From NCBI GenBank assembly GCA_005518185.1, contig RKSN01000002.1, positions 434,001 to 498,000 of the forward strand: a DNA stretch of 64,000 nt. Direction: 5' to 3'. Below the pieces are notes generated by a model, which saw only the letters and a list, made by a program, of their open reading frames with translations, was not told the DNA's origin and made no database searches. A program made the position numbers and the translations under genes. Numbering within the stretch: position 1 is the stretch's first letter; each line of letters begins with the position of its first letter. This document shows, piece by piece, positions 22,828 to 32,137 of this stretch. Source of the stretch: Chakrabartia godavariana. Its GTDB lineage: Bacteria; Pseudomonadota; Alphaproteobacteria; Sphingomonadales; Sphingomonadaceae.

Positions 22828-25322
22828 TGGGCCATCTCCAGATTGAGCGGGCGCACCTCGGCGAGGTGCTGGTGCAGCTCGGCCTCGTCGCCGGCCACAC
22901 GCTTCGCCCAAGGATCGTCCTGCATGAATTGCTGTGAGTGACGGAAGCGTGCGGCAAGCCTGGCCACAGCATCTGGATCGTCGAACAGGGCCGCCTGCAC
23001 GTGCGCCAGCCCAACCCGCTCGATCCATGGTGCCGTCCGTTCGAGATACCAGGCCTGTTCGCGGTAAAGCTGGATGAAGGCAGCGCAGATATCCATCGCC
23101 TCCACTTCGGTTTCGACCTTGCAGAGCAGGTCGGTCGCGCGAACCTTGATGCCGCCATTGCCACCGACGTGCAGTTCATAGCCGCTGTCGACGCAAACAA
23201 CGCCAAAGTCCTTGATCGTCGCTTCGGCGCAATTGCGCGGGCAACCCGAGACCGCAATCTTGAACTTGTGAGGCATCCAGCTGCCCCAGGTCATTCTTTC
23301 CAGCTTGACGCCGAGCCCTGTTGAATCCTGCGTGCCGAAGCGGCACCATTCCGAGCCGACGCACGTCTTTACGGTGCGCAGTGACTTTCCGTAGGCATGG
23401 CCGGAGACCATCCCTGCAGCGTTCAGGTCCGCCCAGACGGCCGGCAAATCTTCCTTCTTGATCCCGAAGATGTCGAGCCGCTGACCACCGGTAACCTTGA
23501 CCATCGGCGCGTTGAACTTCTCGACGACATCCGCGATCGCGCGCAATTCTTTGGGATTGGTCAGCCCGCCCCACATGCGCGGCACGACCGAGTAAGTTCC
23601 ATCTTTCTGGATGTTGGCGTGAAGTCGCTCGTTGACGAAGCGGCTCTGCTGATCGTCGATATAGGCACCGGGCCAAGCGCAGAGGAGGTAATAGTTCAGC
23701 GCCGGGCGACAGGAGGCACAACCGTCTGGCGTCGCCCAGTTCAGTTCCTGCATCACCTGGGGAATGAGCTTCAAGTCTTTCTCAACGATCAGCCGGCGAA
23801 CGTCTGAATGGGTGAAGGTGGTGCACTTGCACATCGTCTTCGGCCCGGCCGCGACCTCATCGCCCAGCGTCAGCTTCAGCAGGCTTTCGACAAGGCCTGT
23901 GCAACTGCCGCAGCTGGCAGACGCCTTGCACTGGCTGCGCACCGCATCGAGGCTGCATGCGCCCGCATGGATCGTTTCGACGACCTTGCCTTTGGAAACG
24001 CCGTTGCAGCCGCAGATCTCGGCATCGTCCGAAAGCGCTGCAACGGCGGCATTAGGGTCCGCAAGGGCGCCTCCTGCCGCAAAGGCCTGACCGAATATAA
24101 GAGCTTCACGGATCCCCGAGATATCCTCGCCCTTCTTCAGCAGGTCGAAATACCAGCTGCCGTCCGCAGTATCGCCATAGAGGACGGCACCAACCAGCCG
24201 GTCGTCTTTCACGATGACGCGCTTGTAGACCCCTCGAGATGCGTCGCGCATGACGATATCTTCCGCGCCGTCCGCGCCCGAGAAATCGCCGGCAGAAAAC
24301 AGGTCGATGCCTGAGACCTTGAGCTTGGTCGACGTGACCGAGCCTTCATAGCCCGAAGGCGACCCGGTCGCGTGATCGGCAAGCGCGCGACACATGTCCC
24401 ACAACGGCGCGACTAAACCGTAGCACGTACCGCGATGCTGGACACATTCGCCCACCGCCATGATGGCAGGGTCCGAGGTAACCATGTGATCGTCGACAAT
24501 AATACCGCGCTCGACGTCCAGTCCCGCCGCCTTGGCAAGGCCCGTGGCCGGACGGATGCCGACCGCCATCACGACGATGTCGGCCGCAAACTCTTGCCCA
24601 TCCTTGAGGCGGACACCTGTGACATGGTCATCCTTGCCCTGGATCTCGGCTGTGTCGCCGCCTGTTACGATGGTCTGGCCGCGCCGTTCTAGCGCTGCCT
24701 TGAGCAGATAGCCCGCCGCTTCATCGAGTTGCCGCTCCATCAGCGTCGGCATCAGGTGGACGACGGTCACGTTCATGCCACGCAACGAAAGGCCGTGCGC
24801 CGCCTCCAGACCGAGCAAGCCCCCGCCGATGACGACGGCGTTCCCGCCCTTGTCTGCTGCGGCGAGCATTTTGTCGACGTCGTCGAGATCGCGGAATGTG
24901 ACCACGCCTGCCAGCTCATGGCCGGGTACGGGAATGATAAACGGATCGGACCCCGTGGCGATCAGCAGCCGGTCATAAGGCTCGATACGCCCGGATCTGG
25001 TAACAACCGTCTGCGTCTGGCGGTCGATCACGGTGACAGGATCACCCGACACGAGCGCAATTTCGTTTTCTGCATACCAGTCTGCGGTGTTGATGACGAT
25101 ATCGTCGAATGTCTTCTCCCCGGCGAGCACGGGCGACAGCATGATGCGGTTGTAGTTCACGCGTGGCTCTGCGCCGAAGATGGTGATCGCGAACCGGCCG
25201 GGGTCGCGTGCGAGGATCTCCTCAACGGCTCGACACCCTGCCATGCCGTTGCCGATCACAACGAGGCGCTCGGCAACACCGGTCCGGGTGTCGGAAGGCT
25301 GGAATTGGACTGGCGCGTTCAA
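22824..25322 (-). CDS. nirB: NAD(P)H nitrite reductase large subunit
   Basis: An 832-residue enzyme reducing nitrite to ammonium. In order it has an FAD/NAD(P)H domain (LVVIGNGMAGCRAVEEIL; IIPVPGHELAGVVTFRDLDD), two BFD-like [2Fe-2S] segments (CGCNGVSKG...CGSCTG and CKCTTFTHSD...CASCRP), and the siroheme/[4Fe-4S] domain (CVGSEWCRFG; SGCPRNCAEA). The start is a TTG at 25322 behind AAGGAG. The open frame extends upstream to 25478, but that stretch is the regulatory leader RNA and should not be counted as protein. Confidence 0.92.
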   Translation of the reverse strand: MNAPVQFQPSDTRTGVAERLVVIGNGMAGCRAVEEILARDPGRFAITIFGAEPRVNYNRIMLSPVLAGEKTFDDIVINTADWYAENEIALVSGDPVTVIDRQTQTVVTRSGRIEPYDRLLIATGSDPFIIPVPGHELAGVVTFRDLDDVDKMLAAADKGGNAVVIGGGLLGLEAAHGLSLRGMNVTVVHLMPTLMERQLDEAAGYLLKAALERRGQTIVTGGDTAEIQGKDDHVTGVRLKDGQEFAADIVVMAVGIRPATGLAKAAGLDVERGIIVDDHMVTSDPAIMAVGECVQHRGTCYGLVAPLWDMCRALADHATGSPSGYEGSVTSTKLKVSGIDLFSAGDFSGADGAEDIVMRDASRGVYKRVIVKDDRLVGAVLYGDTADGSWYFDLLKKGEDISGIREALIFGQAFAAGGALADPNAAVAALSDDAEICGCNGVSKGKVVETIHAGACSLDAVRSQCKASASCGSCTGLVESLLKLTLGDEVAAGPKTMCKCTTFTHSDVRRLIVEKDLKLIPQVMQELNWATPDGCASCRPALNYYLLCAWPGAYIDDQQSRFVNERLHANIQKDGTYSVVPRMWGGLTNPKELRAIADVVEKFNAPMVKVTGGQRLDIFGIKKEDLPAVWADLNAAGMVSGHAYGKSLRTVKTCVGSEWCRFGTQDSTGLGVKLERMTWGSWMPHKFKIAVSGCPRNCAEATIKDFGVVCVDSGYELHVGGNGGIKVRATDLLCKVETEVEAMDICAAFIQLYREQAWYLERTAPWIERVGLAHVQAALFDDPDAVARLAARFRHSQQFMQDDPWAKRVAGDEAELHQHLAEVRPLNLEMAQ

Positions 25323-25352
25323 AGCTTTTCTCCTTGGCCAGCGCGCAACACG

Positions 25353-25458
25353 AAAAGGCCGCCACGGATCGCCCCTGTCGGGTGCGATACGGGCGGCTTC
25401 CTTGCCACGCGTCTGTCGATGTTCAGGCGGAGGTTCTGTTCTGCCCGCCCTTGGGCAG
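25353..25458 (-). promoter_or_regulatory. NasT-type (ANTAR) antitermination leader of nirB
   Basis: Read on the minus strand: hairpin P1, CTGCCC-AAGGGC-GGGCAG (25458-25441), and hairpin P2, GTGGC-AAGGAA-GCCGC (25408-25393). Both have a six-base loop with A at position 1 and G at position 4, the signature bound by ANTAR antiterminators. The 3' arm of P2 is also the 5' arm of a terminator (GCCGCC...GGCGGC, 25397-25358, then TTTT), so P2 and terminator are mutually exclusive. NasT bound to P1-P2 should permit nirB-nirD-nasA-cobA transcription. Confidence 0.85.
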
Positions 25459-25481
25459 ACCTCCAACTTGGGTTTCAAACT

Positions 25482-25530
25482 ATGTGATTCGGGCAGGCGG
25501 TGGCAAGCACTTTTTGCACTTCAACATACT
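25482..25530 (-). promoter_or_regulatory. Probable promoter region of the nirB operon
   Basis: On the minus strand, GTTGAAGTGCAAAAA followed by CGAATCACATAGTTTGA resembles the region ahead of the second leader (GTTGCACTGCAAAAA, CGAATCACTTAATCTTGA). A sigma-70-like TTGCCA / TAGTTT pair 18 bp apart is possible. Conservation between the two copies is the main evidence. Confidence 0.5.
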
Positions 25531-25544
25531 CCGCTATGGCGGAG

Positions 25545-26795
25545 TCAGTACGCCAACTCCATCTGCAGCCAGAATTTCCGGGTATCGGTTCCAAACGCGC
25601 GTGCACGATAGTCTGCGAATTTCGCCAGCACAGACATTGCGCCTCGCTTGAAGCCGACACTCGCATCAATCTCGTTTCCGAAGTGGCTATTGCCCTGCGC
25701 TGCAGAGAAACGATGTCCTGTAATGCTGGCCGCAAGGCCCGGCAGGACTTTGACGGACGGGAACTTGAATGTCGCCCCTGCATACACATCCTCCAGCCCG
25801 GCTGCCGGCGTGACGAGGAACAGGTCTGCCCAGCCGTTGAACTTGTGCAGCGTGGCCATGGGGGTCTGGAAAGCGCGGGTGCCCGTCCCACCCAAGCGTT
25901 CATACCCTGCCGTCGCCGCCAAGCGGCCGGTTGCCAGCGAACCTTCACCGGCAAAATAGGTAACGTCATAGTCTGCCGGATTTCCGTGCCAGCTGCTCTG
26001 GCGCGCCACGCTCGCCGCCACTGACAGTTTGGTGGCCTTTGCGACGGCGAAACTGCTCGTTGCGCGCACCCCATAAGTCTGGGTGTCGGCATTGGACAAG
26101 CCCAGCGGACCGATCTGATCCTTGGCTGCGTAATCGAGCAGATAGGCAAACGCCTTGGCCTGAATTGGCCCGATCTTCGTCGACGCGCTCAAAAAGGCGA
26201 AATCGCCGTCGTAGGATTGGCGTGGTCCTGCGTCGATGCCGAAGATCGTCCGCTGCGCGACAGCGTAGGTGGCGTCCAGATCCAACGGGCCGGCAGTTGC
26301 TTCGGCGCGCACGGCATCGAACGTTTGTTCGTTCTGCCGCCAACCGACCGAGCCAACAAAGCGTTGGTCATCCAGGTTGATCCGCTGTCGGCCCAGCGTC
26401 AGCGTGAACGGCTTCGATCGATATTGGAGCTGCAGCCGGTTCATCTCGATCGTCATCGGATCGGGGATTGTCGCATAGGCCGTGCGGCGCTGGCTCGAGG
26501 CAACCACGAAGGGAAAGGCGTTATAATTGTTGGCAATTGCGGCCGACCCTTCAACTTCGGCCAGAAATGCCAGCCCGGAACGGTGGGTTCCCTCGACACC
26601 CGCACGCAGGCGGAGCGTCATGCCGTCGCCATTGAGTGTTGGCGTATCGACGCCTTCGTAGCGAAGCCGCGCCTCGAGGATCGGATCGAGCGTGACCGTG
26701 TCGGTAATCTTGATAGGCGCGCCGGGGGCAGCGGCAAGCGCGGGTTGCGCGCAAATGGTCGCAGCGAGGGCTGCCGCATGGAGAATGCGGATCAT
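25545..26795 (-). CDS. Alginate-export-family outer-membrane porin
   Basis: A 416-residue outer-membrane protein with a signal peptide (ending near PALAAA) and the beta-barrel pattern of the alginate_exp family (LRYEGVDTPTLNGDGMTLRLRAGVEGTH; LTLGRQRINLDDQRFVGSVGWRQNEQTFD), ending in an aromatic residue (LQMELAY). In nitrate clusters such porins probably admit nitrate/nitrite; this is inferred from position. AGGAG precedes the ATG at 26795. The longer frame upstream runs into narK and is rejected. Confidence 0.82.
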   Translation of the reverse strand: MIRILHAAALAATICAQPALAAAPGAPIKITDTVTLDPILEARLRYEGVDTPTLNGDGMTLRLRAGVEGTHRSGLAFLAEVEGSAAIANNYNAFPFVVASSQRRTAYATIPDPMTIEMNRLQLQYRSKPFTLTLGRQRINLDDQRFVGSVGWRQNEQTFDAVRAEATAGPLDLDATYAVAQRTIFGIDAGPRQSYDGDFAFLSASTKIGPIQAKAFAYLLDYAAKDQIGPLGLSNADTQTYGVRATSSFAVAKATKLSVAASVARQSSWHGNPADYDVTYFAGEGSLATGRLAATAGYERLGGTGTRAFQTPMATLHKFNGWADLFLVTPAAGLEDVYAGATFKFPSVKVLPGLAASITGHRFSAAQGNSHFGNEIDASVGFKRGAMSVLAKFADYRARAFGTDTRKFWLQMELAY

Positions 26796-26845
26796 GAAAT
26801 GCTCCTGTGAGATGCCGGGGCGGACCTCGTCCGCCCCGATGCGTG

Positions 26846-28099
26846 TCAGATGCGTGCGCCCTGAAGCGCGGCACCCCAGGTCGTGCGCCAGCGACGCTTG
26901 ACGGCAGTCAGTCCGACCAACGCCACGACCGCAAGGGCGGCAAAAATGAAGAAGCCAATCGACGTGCTGCCGGTCGCTTTCTTGATCGCGCCAAGCGAAG
27001 ACGCGAGATAGAAGCCGCCCAGACCGCCACCGAAGCCGACGAGGCCGGTCATCACACCGATTTCCTTCCGAAAGCGCTGAGGCACAAGCTGGAAGACGGC
27101 ACCGTTCCCGACGCCAAGCGTGCCCATCACGGCGACAAACAGGCCAATCGCAAGCGCAAGCCCATTGGTCGCCGCCAGGGCAATCACCGCAAGCAGGACG
27201 GCTGCGATGACATAAACCACCGTCAACGTTCGGATGCCACCGAAACGGTCCGCCAGTGCGCCGCCCACGGGGCGCAACAGCGAACCCATAAATACCGCAG
27301 CCGCTGTGCAATAGCCGGCAATGATTGGTGTGACGCCGAAGCTATCGGTGTAGAAGGTCGGCAGCGAGCTCGACAGGCCGACAAAGCCACCGAAGGTGAC
27401 AAAGTAAAACAGCATGAACCACCAGGCGTCCTTTTCCTTCAGGACGTCGGCATAAGCGGCGATCGGCTTGGGCTCCGGCTGATCGGGGCTGTCCTTCGCC
27501 GCGACGAGATAGAACGCGAACACGAGCACAAGCGGAATGAGCGCAAGGCCAAGCACGTTGTTCCAGCCGACTGCCTTCGCCAACAGGGCCGCGAACAGCG
27601 AGGCGAACACGGTTCCCGAATTTCCCATGCCGGCGATCCCCATCGCTTTGCCTTGATGCTCGGGTGGATACCAGCGGCTGGCCAGCGGCAACGAGACAGC
27701 AAAACTGGCGCCGGCAAATCCGAGTATGACGCCAACGGCTAGGATTGCCTCATAACTGTTGATGCCGAACCACCAGGCCGTGAACAGGCCACCAATGACG
27801 ACGAGCTGATTGATGATCCCAGTTCGCTTGGGTCCGATCCGGTCGACCATCAGGCCGTTGATGAGGCGGATGACGGCACCGGCAAGCGTGGGGACAGCGA
27901 CCATGAAGCCTTTCTGCGCAGCATCAAGGCCCAGGTCCTTGGAAATGATCGGCGCAAGCGGGCCAAGCATCACCCAGCACATGAAGGCGATATCGAAATA
28001 GAGAAACGCGGCGAGCAGCGTCGGCCGGTGGCCGGACTGCCAGAATGGTTTGCCCAAGGGTATTTTCGGAACAGCGGTGTTCATGGCGAGTGTTGCCAT
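26846..28099 (-). CDS. narK: Nitrate/nitrite MFS transporter
   Basis: A 417-residue twelve-helix MFS transporter of the nitrate/nitrite porter family, with the nitrate-signature-like segments GFAGASFAVSLPLASRWYPPEHQGKAMG and VGFGGGLGGFYLAS (each Gly-rich), and the conserved GSLLRPVGGALADRFGG loop. It would import nitrate. The porin gene follows 50 bp downstream. Its start faces the divergent phosphatase-kinase 96 bp away. No antitermination leader is present directly ahead of it; the nearest is 1.8 kb upstream, beyond the kinase. Confidence 0.92.
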   Translation of the reverse strand: MATLAMNTAVPKIPLGKPFWQSGHRPTLLAAFLYFDIAFMCWVMLGPLAPIISKDLGLDAAQKGFMVAVPTLAGAVIRLINGLMVDRIGPKRTGIINQLVVIGGLFTAWWFGINSYEAILAVGVILGFAGASFAVSLPLASRWYPPEHQGKAMGIAGMGNSGTVFASLFAALLAKAVGWNNVLGLALIPLVLVFAFYLVAAKDSPDQPEPKPIAAYADVLKEKDAWWFMLFYFVTFGGFVGLSSSLPTFYTDSFGVTPIIAGYCTAAAVFMGSLLRPVGGALADRFGGIRTLTVVYVIAAVLLAVIALAATNGLALAIGLFVAVMGTLGVGNGAVFQLVPQRFRKEIGVMTGLVGFGGGLGGFYLASSLGAIKKATGSTSIGFFIFAALAVVALVGLTAVKRRWRTTWGAALQGARI

Positions 28100-28195
28100 C
28101 GTTTAGGCCCTCCTTGCTCTTGACGGAATGGGTGGGAACACGATCCTCGCGCGTACGGGCGACGTGCACGTGCGTACGAGGGGCGAAACGGATCG

Positions 28196-29887
28196 ATGCG
28201 TGGTGACGGTGAACTTGTTGTTGCGGCCGGCTTTGCGAGCCTGAGGGGGCCAAGGGCCGAGAATCAGGACTTTGGCGGCGTGCATATGGCGTCCGCCCTG
28301 GAGCGTGCGCGCCACGGCCTCATTGCGGCCGTGGCCGACGGCGTGTCGGGCGGGAACGGCGGACGGCAGGCGGCCGAGCTCGCGGTCCGCGCCCTGATCG
28401 ACGGCTTTTACGCTCAGGCGGACACGATCGGCCCTGCTAAGGCCATGCAGGCACCGCTCGCCGCCTATAACCGGTGGCTGCACGCTCAAGGCCGAGGCGA
28501 GAGCATGGCCAATGCAGCGACGACATTCACCGCTGTCGCGCTGCGCGGCCGTCGCGGGCACCTCGTGCACACCGGCGACAGTCGTGCTTGGCGCTTTTCG
28601 AACGGCCGGTTGACCTGCCTCACGACGGACCATGTGCGCCCCGAACCCGACTTGCGCCACGTCCTCATTCGCGCGATCGGCATCGAACCCGAGTTGCGGC
28701 TGGATCACGCCGACATCGAACTCGCCGAGCATGACCGGATCCTGCTGACGACCGACGGCATCCACGGGGTGCTGAGCGCGGCCAAGATTGCCGCTATTCT
28801 TGCCGAGAACGGAAGCGCGGAAGCAGCGGCCCACACAATGGCGCAGCGTGCGATCGACGCGGGCGGTCAGGACAATGCAACCGCAGTGCTGATCGATATC
28901 GTCCGCCTGCCGCCGCCTGACCATGACGGCATCCTCGCCGGACTGTCTGACCTTCCCTTCGTCGACCCGCCGACGCCAGGCGAAAGCATCGACGGCTTTC
29001 GAGCGGACGCGGTCCTTTCGGAAGGTCGCCATGCCGTCCTTTTGCGCGCCACCGACAATGAGGATGGAAGCCGCGTCGTTCTCAAATTTCCGCGTCGCGA
29101 AGTGCTTTCGGAACGTGCCTTGAGGCTGGCTTTCGCGCGGGAAATGATGCTGGCCCAGCGGATTACCAGCCCGTTCGTACTCGCGGCGCAGGCCGTTCGA
29201 CCCGAACGTCAGACCGCGCTTTACGGCGTCCAGCCCTTCATCGATGGGGAGACGATGGCGCAGCGGATGGAGCGACCCTTGCCCTCGCTGAAGACGGGTC
29301 TTGACGTTGCCATCAAACTCACACGCGGCGTCGCTGCCATCCACAGACTCGATGTCGTTCATCGCGACATCAAACCCGACAACGTCATCCTGGCTCCTGA
29401 CGGTGGTCTCAAACTCATCGACCTGGGTGTTGCGCGGCTGCCTCGGGTGGAAGACTTCCGAGTTGATGAAATTCCCGGCACCCCGGGGTTCATGGCGCCG
29501 GAACAGTTTGAGGGAAATGCAGGCGATGCCCTGACCGACCAGTTCGCCTTGGGTGTAACCCTCTATCGATGGTTCACCGGGAAATGGCCCTACGGGGAAC
29601 AGGAAGCGTTCCAACGGCCCCGTTTCGGACGCCCGGCACCCCCGTCGCGCCATCGCCCCGAAATTCCAAGTTGGCTCGACGACGCGCTCCTGACCGCCAT
29701 TGACGTCGACCGCGAGGGGCGTTTCGCCGACGTTGTCGAACTGCTCCGTGTGCTGGAAGGTGGCGGTCCGCTTGATCACGGACCGCGCCGAACCGTGCCG
29801 CTGATCGAACGCAGTCCCGAGCGCTTCTGGCAAATGGTCAGCGCGTTGCTGGCCACCGCGCTGGTGGCATCGCTTCTTCGGCGCTGA
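28196..29887 (+). CDS. Bifunctional PP2C phosphatase / Ser-Thr protein kinase, membrane-anchored
   Basis: A 563-residue fusion. Residues about 10-235 are a PP2C/PPM phosphatase (LIAAVADGVSGG; LVHTGDSRAWR; LLTTDGIHG; GGQDNATAVLI). Residues about 265-520 are a Hanks-type kinase (VVLKFPRRE Lys strand; HRDIKPDNVILAP near 387; IDLGVAR; GTPGFMAPEQ). A C-terminal hydrophobic helix (MVSALLATALVASLL) anchors it. Such fusions occur in nitrate-assimilation clusters of several proteobacteria, but the substrates are unknown. It is the only gene of the cluster on the plus strand. Confidence 0.92.
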   Translation: MRGDGELVVAAGFASLRGPRAENQDFGGVHMASALERARHGLIAAVADGVSGGNGGRQAAELAVRALIDGFYAQADTIGPAKAMQAPLAAYNRWLHAQGRGESMANAATTFTAVALRGRRGHLVHTGDSRAWRFSNGRLTCLTTDHVRPEPDLRHVLIRAIGIEPELRLDHADIELAEHDRILLTTDGIHGVLSAAKIAAILAENGSAEAAAHTMAQRAIDAGGQDNATAVLIDIVRLPPPDHDGILAGLSDLPFVDPPTPGESIDGFRADAVLSEGRHAVLLRATDNEDGSRVVLKFPRREVLSERALRLAFAREMMLAQRITSPFVLAAQAVRPERQTALYGVQPFIDGETMAQRMERPLPSLKTGLDVAIKLTRGVAAIHRLDVVHRDIKPDNVILAPDGGLKLIDLGVARLPRVEDFRVDEIPGTPGFMAPEQFEGNAGDALTDQFALGVTLYRWFTGKWPYGEQEAFQRPRFGRPAPPSRHRPEIPSWLDDALLTAIDVDREGRFADVVELLRVLEGGGPLDHGPRRTVPLIERSPERFWQMVSALLATALVASLLRR

Positions 29888-29928
29888 TCGCCTGTGGCCC
29901 AACTGACCGACCTTTCTTTCGCGCACGC

Positions 29929-30030
29929 AAAAAAGCCGCCTCGAACGACCCTGGATGGATCGGAACGGGCGGCGACGTTGCCACGCAATGACTGATTATC
30001 GCGCGTTGCGCTTATTCTCCCACCATTGGG
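29929..30030 (-). promoter_or_regulatory. Second NasT-type (ANTAR) antitermination leader
   Basis: On the minus strand: P1, CTCCC-AATGGT-GGGAG (30030-30015), and P2, GTGGC-AACGTC-GCCGC (29984-29969), each with an A1/G4 hexaloop. The P2 3' arm overlaps the 5' arm of a terminator (29973-29935) followed by six T (29934-29929). The promoter-like sequence upstream (about 30045-30105) matches that of the nirB leader. Downstream on this strand is the whole antisense of the kinase gene and then narK. Confidence 0.82.
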
Positions 30031-30110
30031 AGGCACTTCGACGACGACTCAAGATTAAGTGATTCGCTGCAAAACGCAAAATGTTTTTTGCAGTGCAACA
30101 AGCCGGAATG

Positions 30111-31319
30111 CTATCGGAGCGCCGCAAGATAACCCGTCAGATCATCGGGGTCGAACGCGCGGCCATCGAAAAAGCTGTTGTTATCCAAAAAGATTACACC
30201 TTGCTCCATCCCAACCGAGGTCATTGATTGAAGGCTTCCTTCGACCTTTGAGCTGGCACCTGGCAAGGGCTCTGGCGTCCCACGCAAAGCGCTTCGATAA
30301 ATGTCCGGACGAAAGACACGCGCGGCTTGGTGGGCCTCATCAGCATCAATTGTGCCGCCCTCCCAGCGAACCATTTGCGTGTACAGCCACTCCGCTTGAC
30401 TGACCCAAGGAAAGCTCGCTGCCTCCCGATGCTGGAACATGAAGTCAGGAAAATGCACGGTCGGGCCACCTGCGCAGAGCAGCAGCTGGTCCGAAATGGC
30501 CCGGCGGATGAGATCGGCGGACCCATCCAGATACTCCGGGCGCGCCAATATCTCGGCATTTGCATCCCAATTGCTCGGATCGACAAAGTGACGCGCCGCG
30601 GCAACCAAAGCGCGGATCAGCCGCTCAATATCGTCGCGGCGGCCTTCGAGGACCGGCTCACGCAAGGCCAGTACCTTCTCCACGCCGCGTCGCCAGATTT
30701 GTGCGGTCGCGAGCACAATCCGTCCAACCCCGCGTTCGACTGCGACCGAGTTCCACGGCTCCCCGACGCAGATGCCATCAACCTCGCCCGCCTCCAGTGC
30801 GTCGGCGCAGAAGGGCGGCGCAACGGTGATGACTTCAACGTCGAAATCCGGCTGGATGCCGCATGAAGCCAGCCAGTAGCGCAGCATATAATTGTGGCTG
30901 GAATAGCGGTGGACAACGCCGAAACGCAGCGGCTGTCCCGATTCTCGCCGTTCTGTCGCCACCTGTTTGAGGCGGGCGCCGACAATGGTCGGCTCTCCGA
31001 GTTCAGTCGCCGGACAAATAGCATTAGCGAGATCGGGCGACGCCGTAATCGCATTGCCGTTCAGACCAAGCACATAGGGCACAGCAAGGGGAGATGCGGG
31101 GCGCCCGCGCCCCAGGGTTGTCGCGATGGCAAGCGGGGCGACCAGGTGCGCAGCATCGCTGTGTCCGTACAGGAGGCGATCGAGCACTGTTGCCCAGCTC
31201 ATGTCACGGACAAGCGAAAGCGATAGCCCCTGCGCCTCGGCAAAGCCGTGCTCTCGCGCGAGGATGGGCAGGCAGGCGTCCACCAATGGAAGGAAGCCGA
31301 TCGTCAACTGCGTCGTCAT
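30111..31319 (-). CDS. nasS: Nitrate-sensing NrtA/CmpA-like protein
   Basis: A 402-residue periplasmic-binding-protein-like protein of the NrtA/CmpA family lacking a signal peptide (it begins MTTQLTIGFLPLVDACLPIL), as expected of the cytoplasmic sensor NasS. NasS binds NasT without nitrate and releases it when nitrate or nitrite binds. Family segments are GVVHRYSSHNYMLRYWLA, VDGICVGEPWNS and FPWVSQAEWLYTQMVRW. It overlaps nasT by 4 bp (ATGA), and no transporter permease or ATPase genes are nearby, both of which favour a sensor over a transport component. Confidence 0.9.
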   Translation of the reverse strand: MTTQLTIGFLPLVDACLPILAREHGFAEAQGLSLSLVRDMSWATVLDRLLYGHSDAAHLVAPLAIATTLGRGRPASPLAVPYVLGLNGNAITASPDLANAICPATELGEPTIVGARLKQVATERRESGQPLRFGVVHRYSSHNYMLRYWLASCGIQPDFDVEVITVAPPFCADALEAGEVDGICVGEPWNSVAVERGVGRIVLATAQIWRRGVEKVLALREPVLEGRRDDIERLIRALVAAARHFVDPSNWDANAEILARPEYLDGSADLIRRAISDQLLLCAGGPTVHFPDFMFQHREAASFPWVSQAEWLYTQMVRWEGGTIDADEAHQAARVFRPDIYRSALRGTPEPLPGASSKVEGSLQSMTSVGMEQGVIFLDNNSFFDGRAFDPDDLTGYLAALR

Positions 31320-31897
31320 GCGGCGCCTCCCATCAATTTGTGCGCGGTCACGACGGCCTCGGCGATGTCAGAAAGGCGTCTGCCCTGGTTCATCGCAGTC
31401 TTTCGCAATTCCGCATAGGCCTGCGGTTCGGTGAGAGCACGGCTGTCCATCAGTATGCGTTTCGCCGCGTCGACGGTTTCGCGCTCTGCCAGCTTGCCCT
31501 TTGCTTCCGCAAGATCGGCCTGCAGACGGGCAAAGGCGTTGAAGCGTCGTACCGCCAGATCGAGGATCGGCCGGATACGGTGCGGAGCGAGGCCATCCAC
31601 CACATAAGACGAAACGCCTGCGTCGATCGACGCCGCGATGGCTTCATCATCGCTGTCGTCGACAAACATGGCGATGGGCCGGTCGAGCGCGCGGCTCACC
31701 GCGAAATACTCTTCCAAAACGTCGCGGGACGGATTGCCGAGGTCCATGAGCACAATGTCTGGCGCGATTTCTTCAATCCTGGCGACCAATCCGCGGCGTT
31801 CTGTCAAAACAAACAGATCGCAATCGGCGAAGGCAGAAAGCCCCTCGCAAAGCACGGCTGCGCGCGTGGCACTTTCGTCGACAATGGCGATCCGCAT
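31316..31897 (-). CDS. nasT: ANTAR-domain antiterminator response regulator
   Basis: A 193-residue protein with an N-terminal receiver-like domain (MRIAIVDESATRAAVL; DIVLMDLGNPSRD) and a C-terminal ANTAR RNA-binding domain of three helices (LAERETVDAAKRILMDSRAL; AYAELRKTAMNQGRRLSDIAEAV). It should bind the two hexaloop leaders upstream of nirB and at 29929-30030. Start 31897 is chosen because AAGGCGG precedes it; the 14-residue extension is unlikely. nasS is coupled downstream. Confidence 0.92.
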   Translation of the reverse strand: MRIAIVDESATRAAVLCEGLSAFADCDLFVLTERRGLVARIEEIAPDIVLMDLGNPSRDVLEEYFAVSRALDRPIAMFVDDSDDEAIAASIDAGVSSYVVDGLAPHRIRPILDLAVRRFNAFARLQADLAEAKGKLAERETVDAAKRILMDSRALTEPQAYAELRKTAMNQGRRLSDIAEAVVTAHKLMGGAA

Positions 31898-32137
31898 GGC
31901 CGCCTTGTGCAATCGTGTTTGGCGCGGCGCAACGGGCAAACCATCGCCCGCCTCTCATAAGGGAAAAAATGTTCGCCTAGCTCACTTCGCTGAACGAACG
32001 GCGGGTCTCGATGACTAATAGCGCAGTATCTTACGTGTGATTTGTCCGCGGGAGCTGATCATTATCGACAGCCCACCGGCGACCCGCGCTCTGCACATAT
32101 CGATCAATGGACTAACTTCGCTTGTCGGACGCCGCGC

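Noticed and set aside
25500-25519. TGGCAAG...TTGCA as a sigma-54 promoter upstream of the nirB leader
   Set aside because: GG and GC are 12 rather than 10 bases apart, and the strand is opposite to the operon.
28103-29926. A 607-codon minus-strand open frame across the kinase gene
   Set aside because: It is the antisense shadow of the PP2C-kinase gene, whose catalytic motifs on the plus strand are unmistakable. The minus frame has no recognisable domain.
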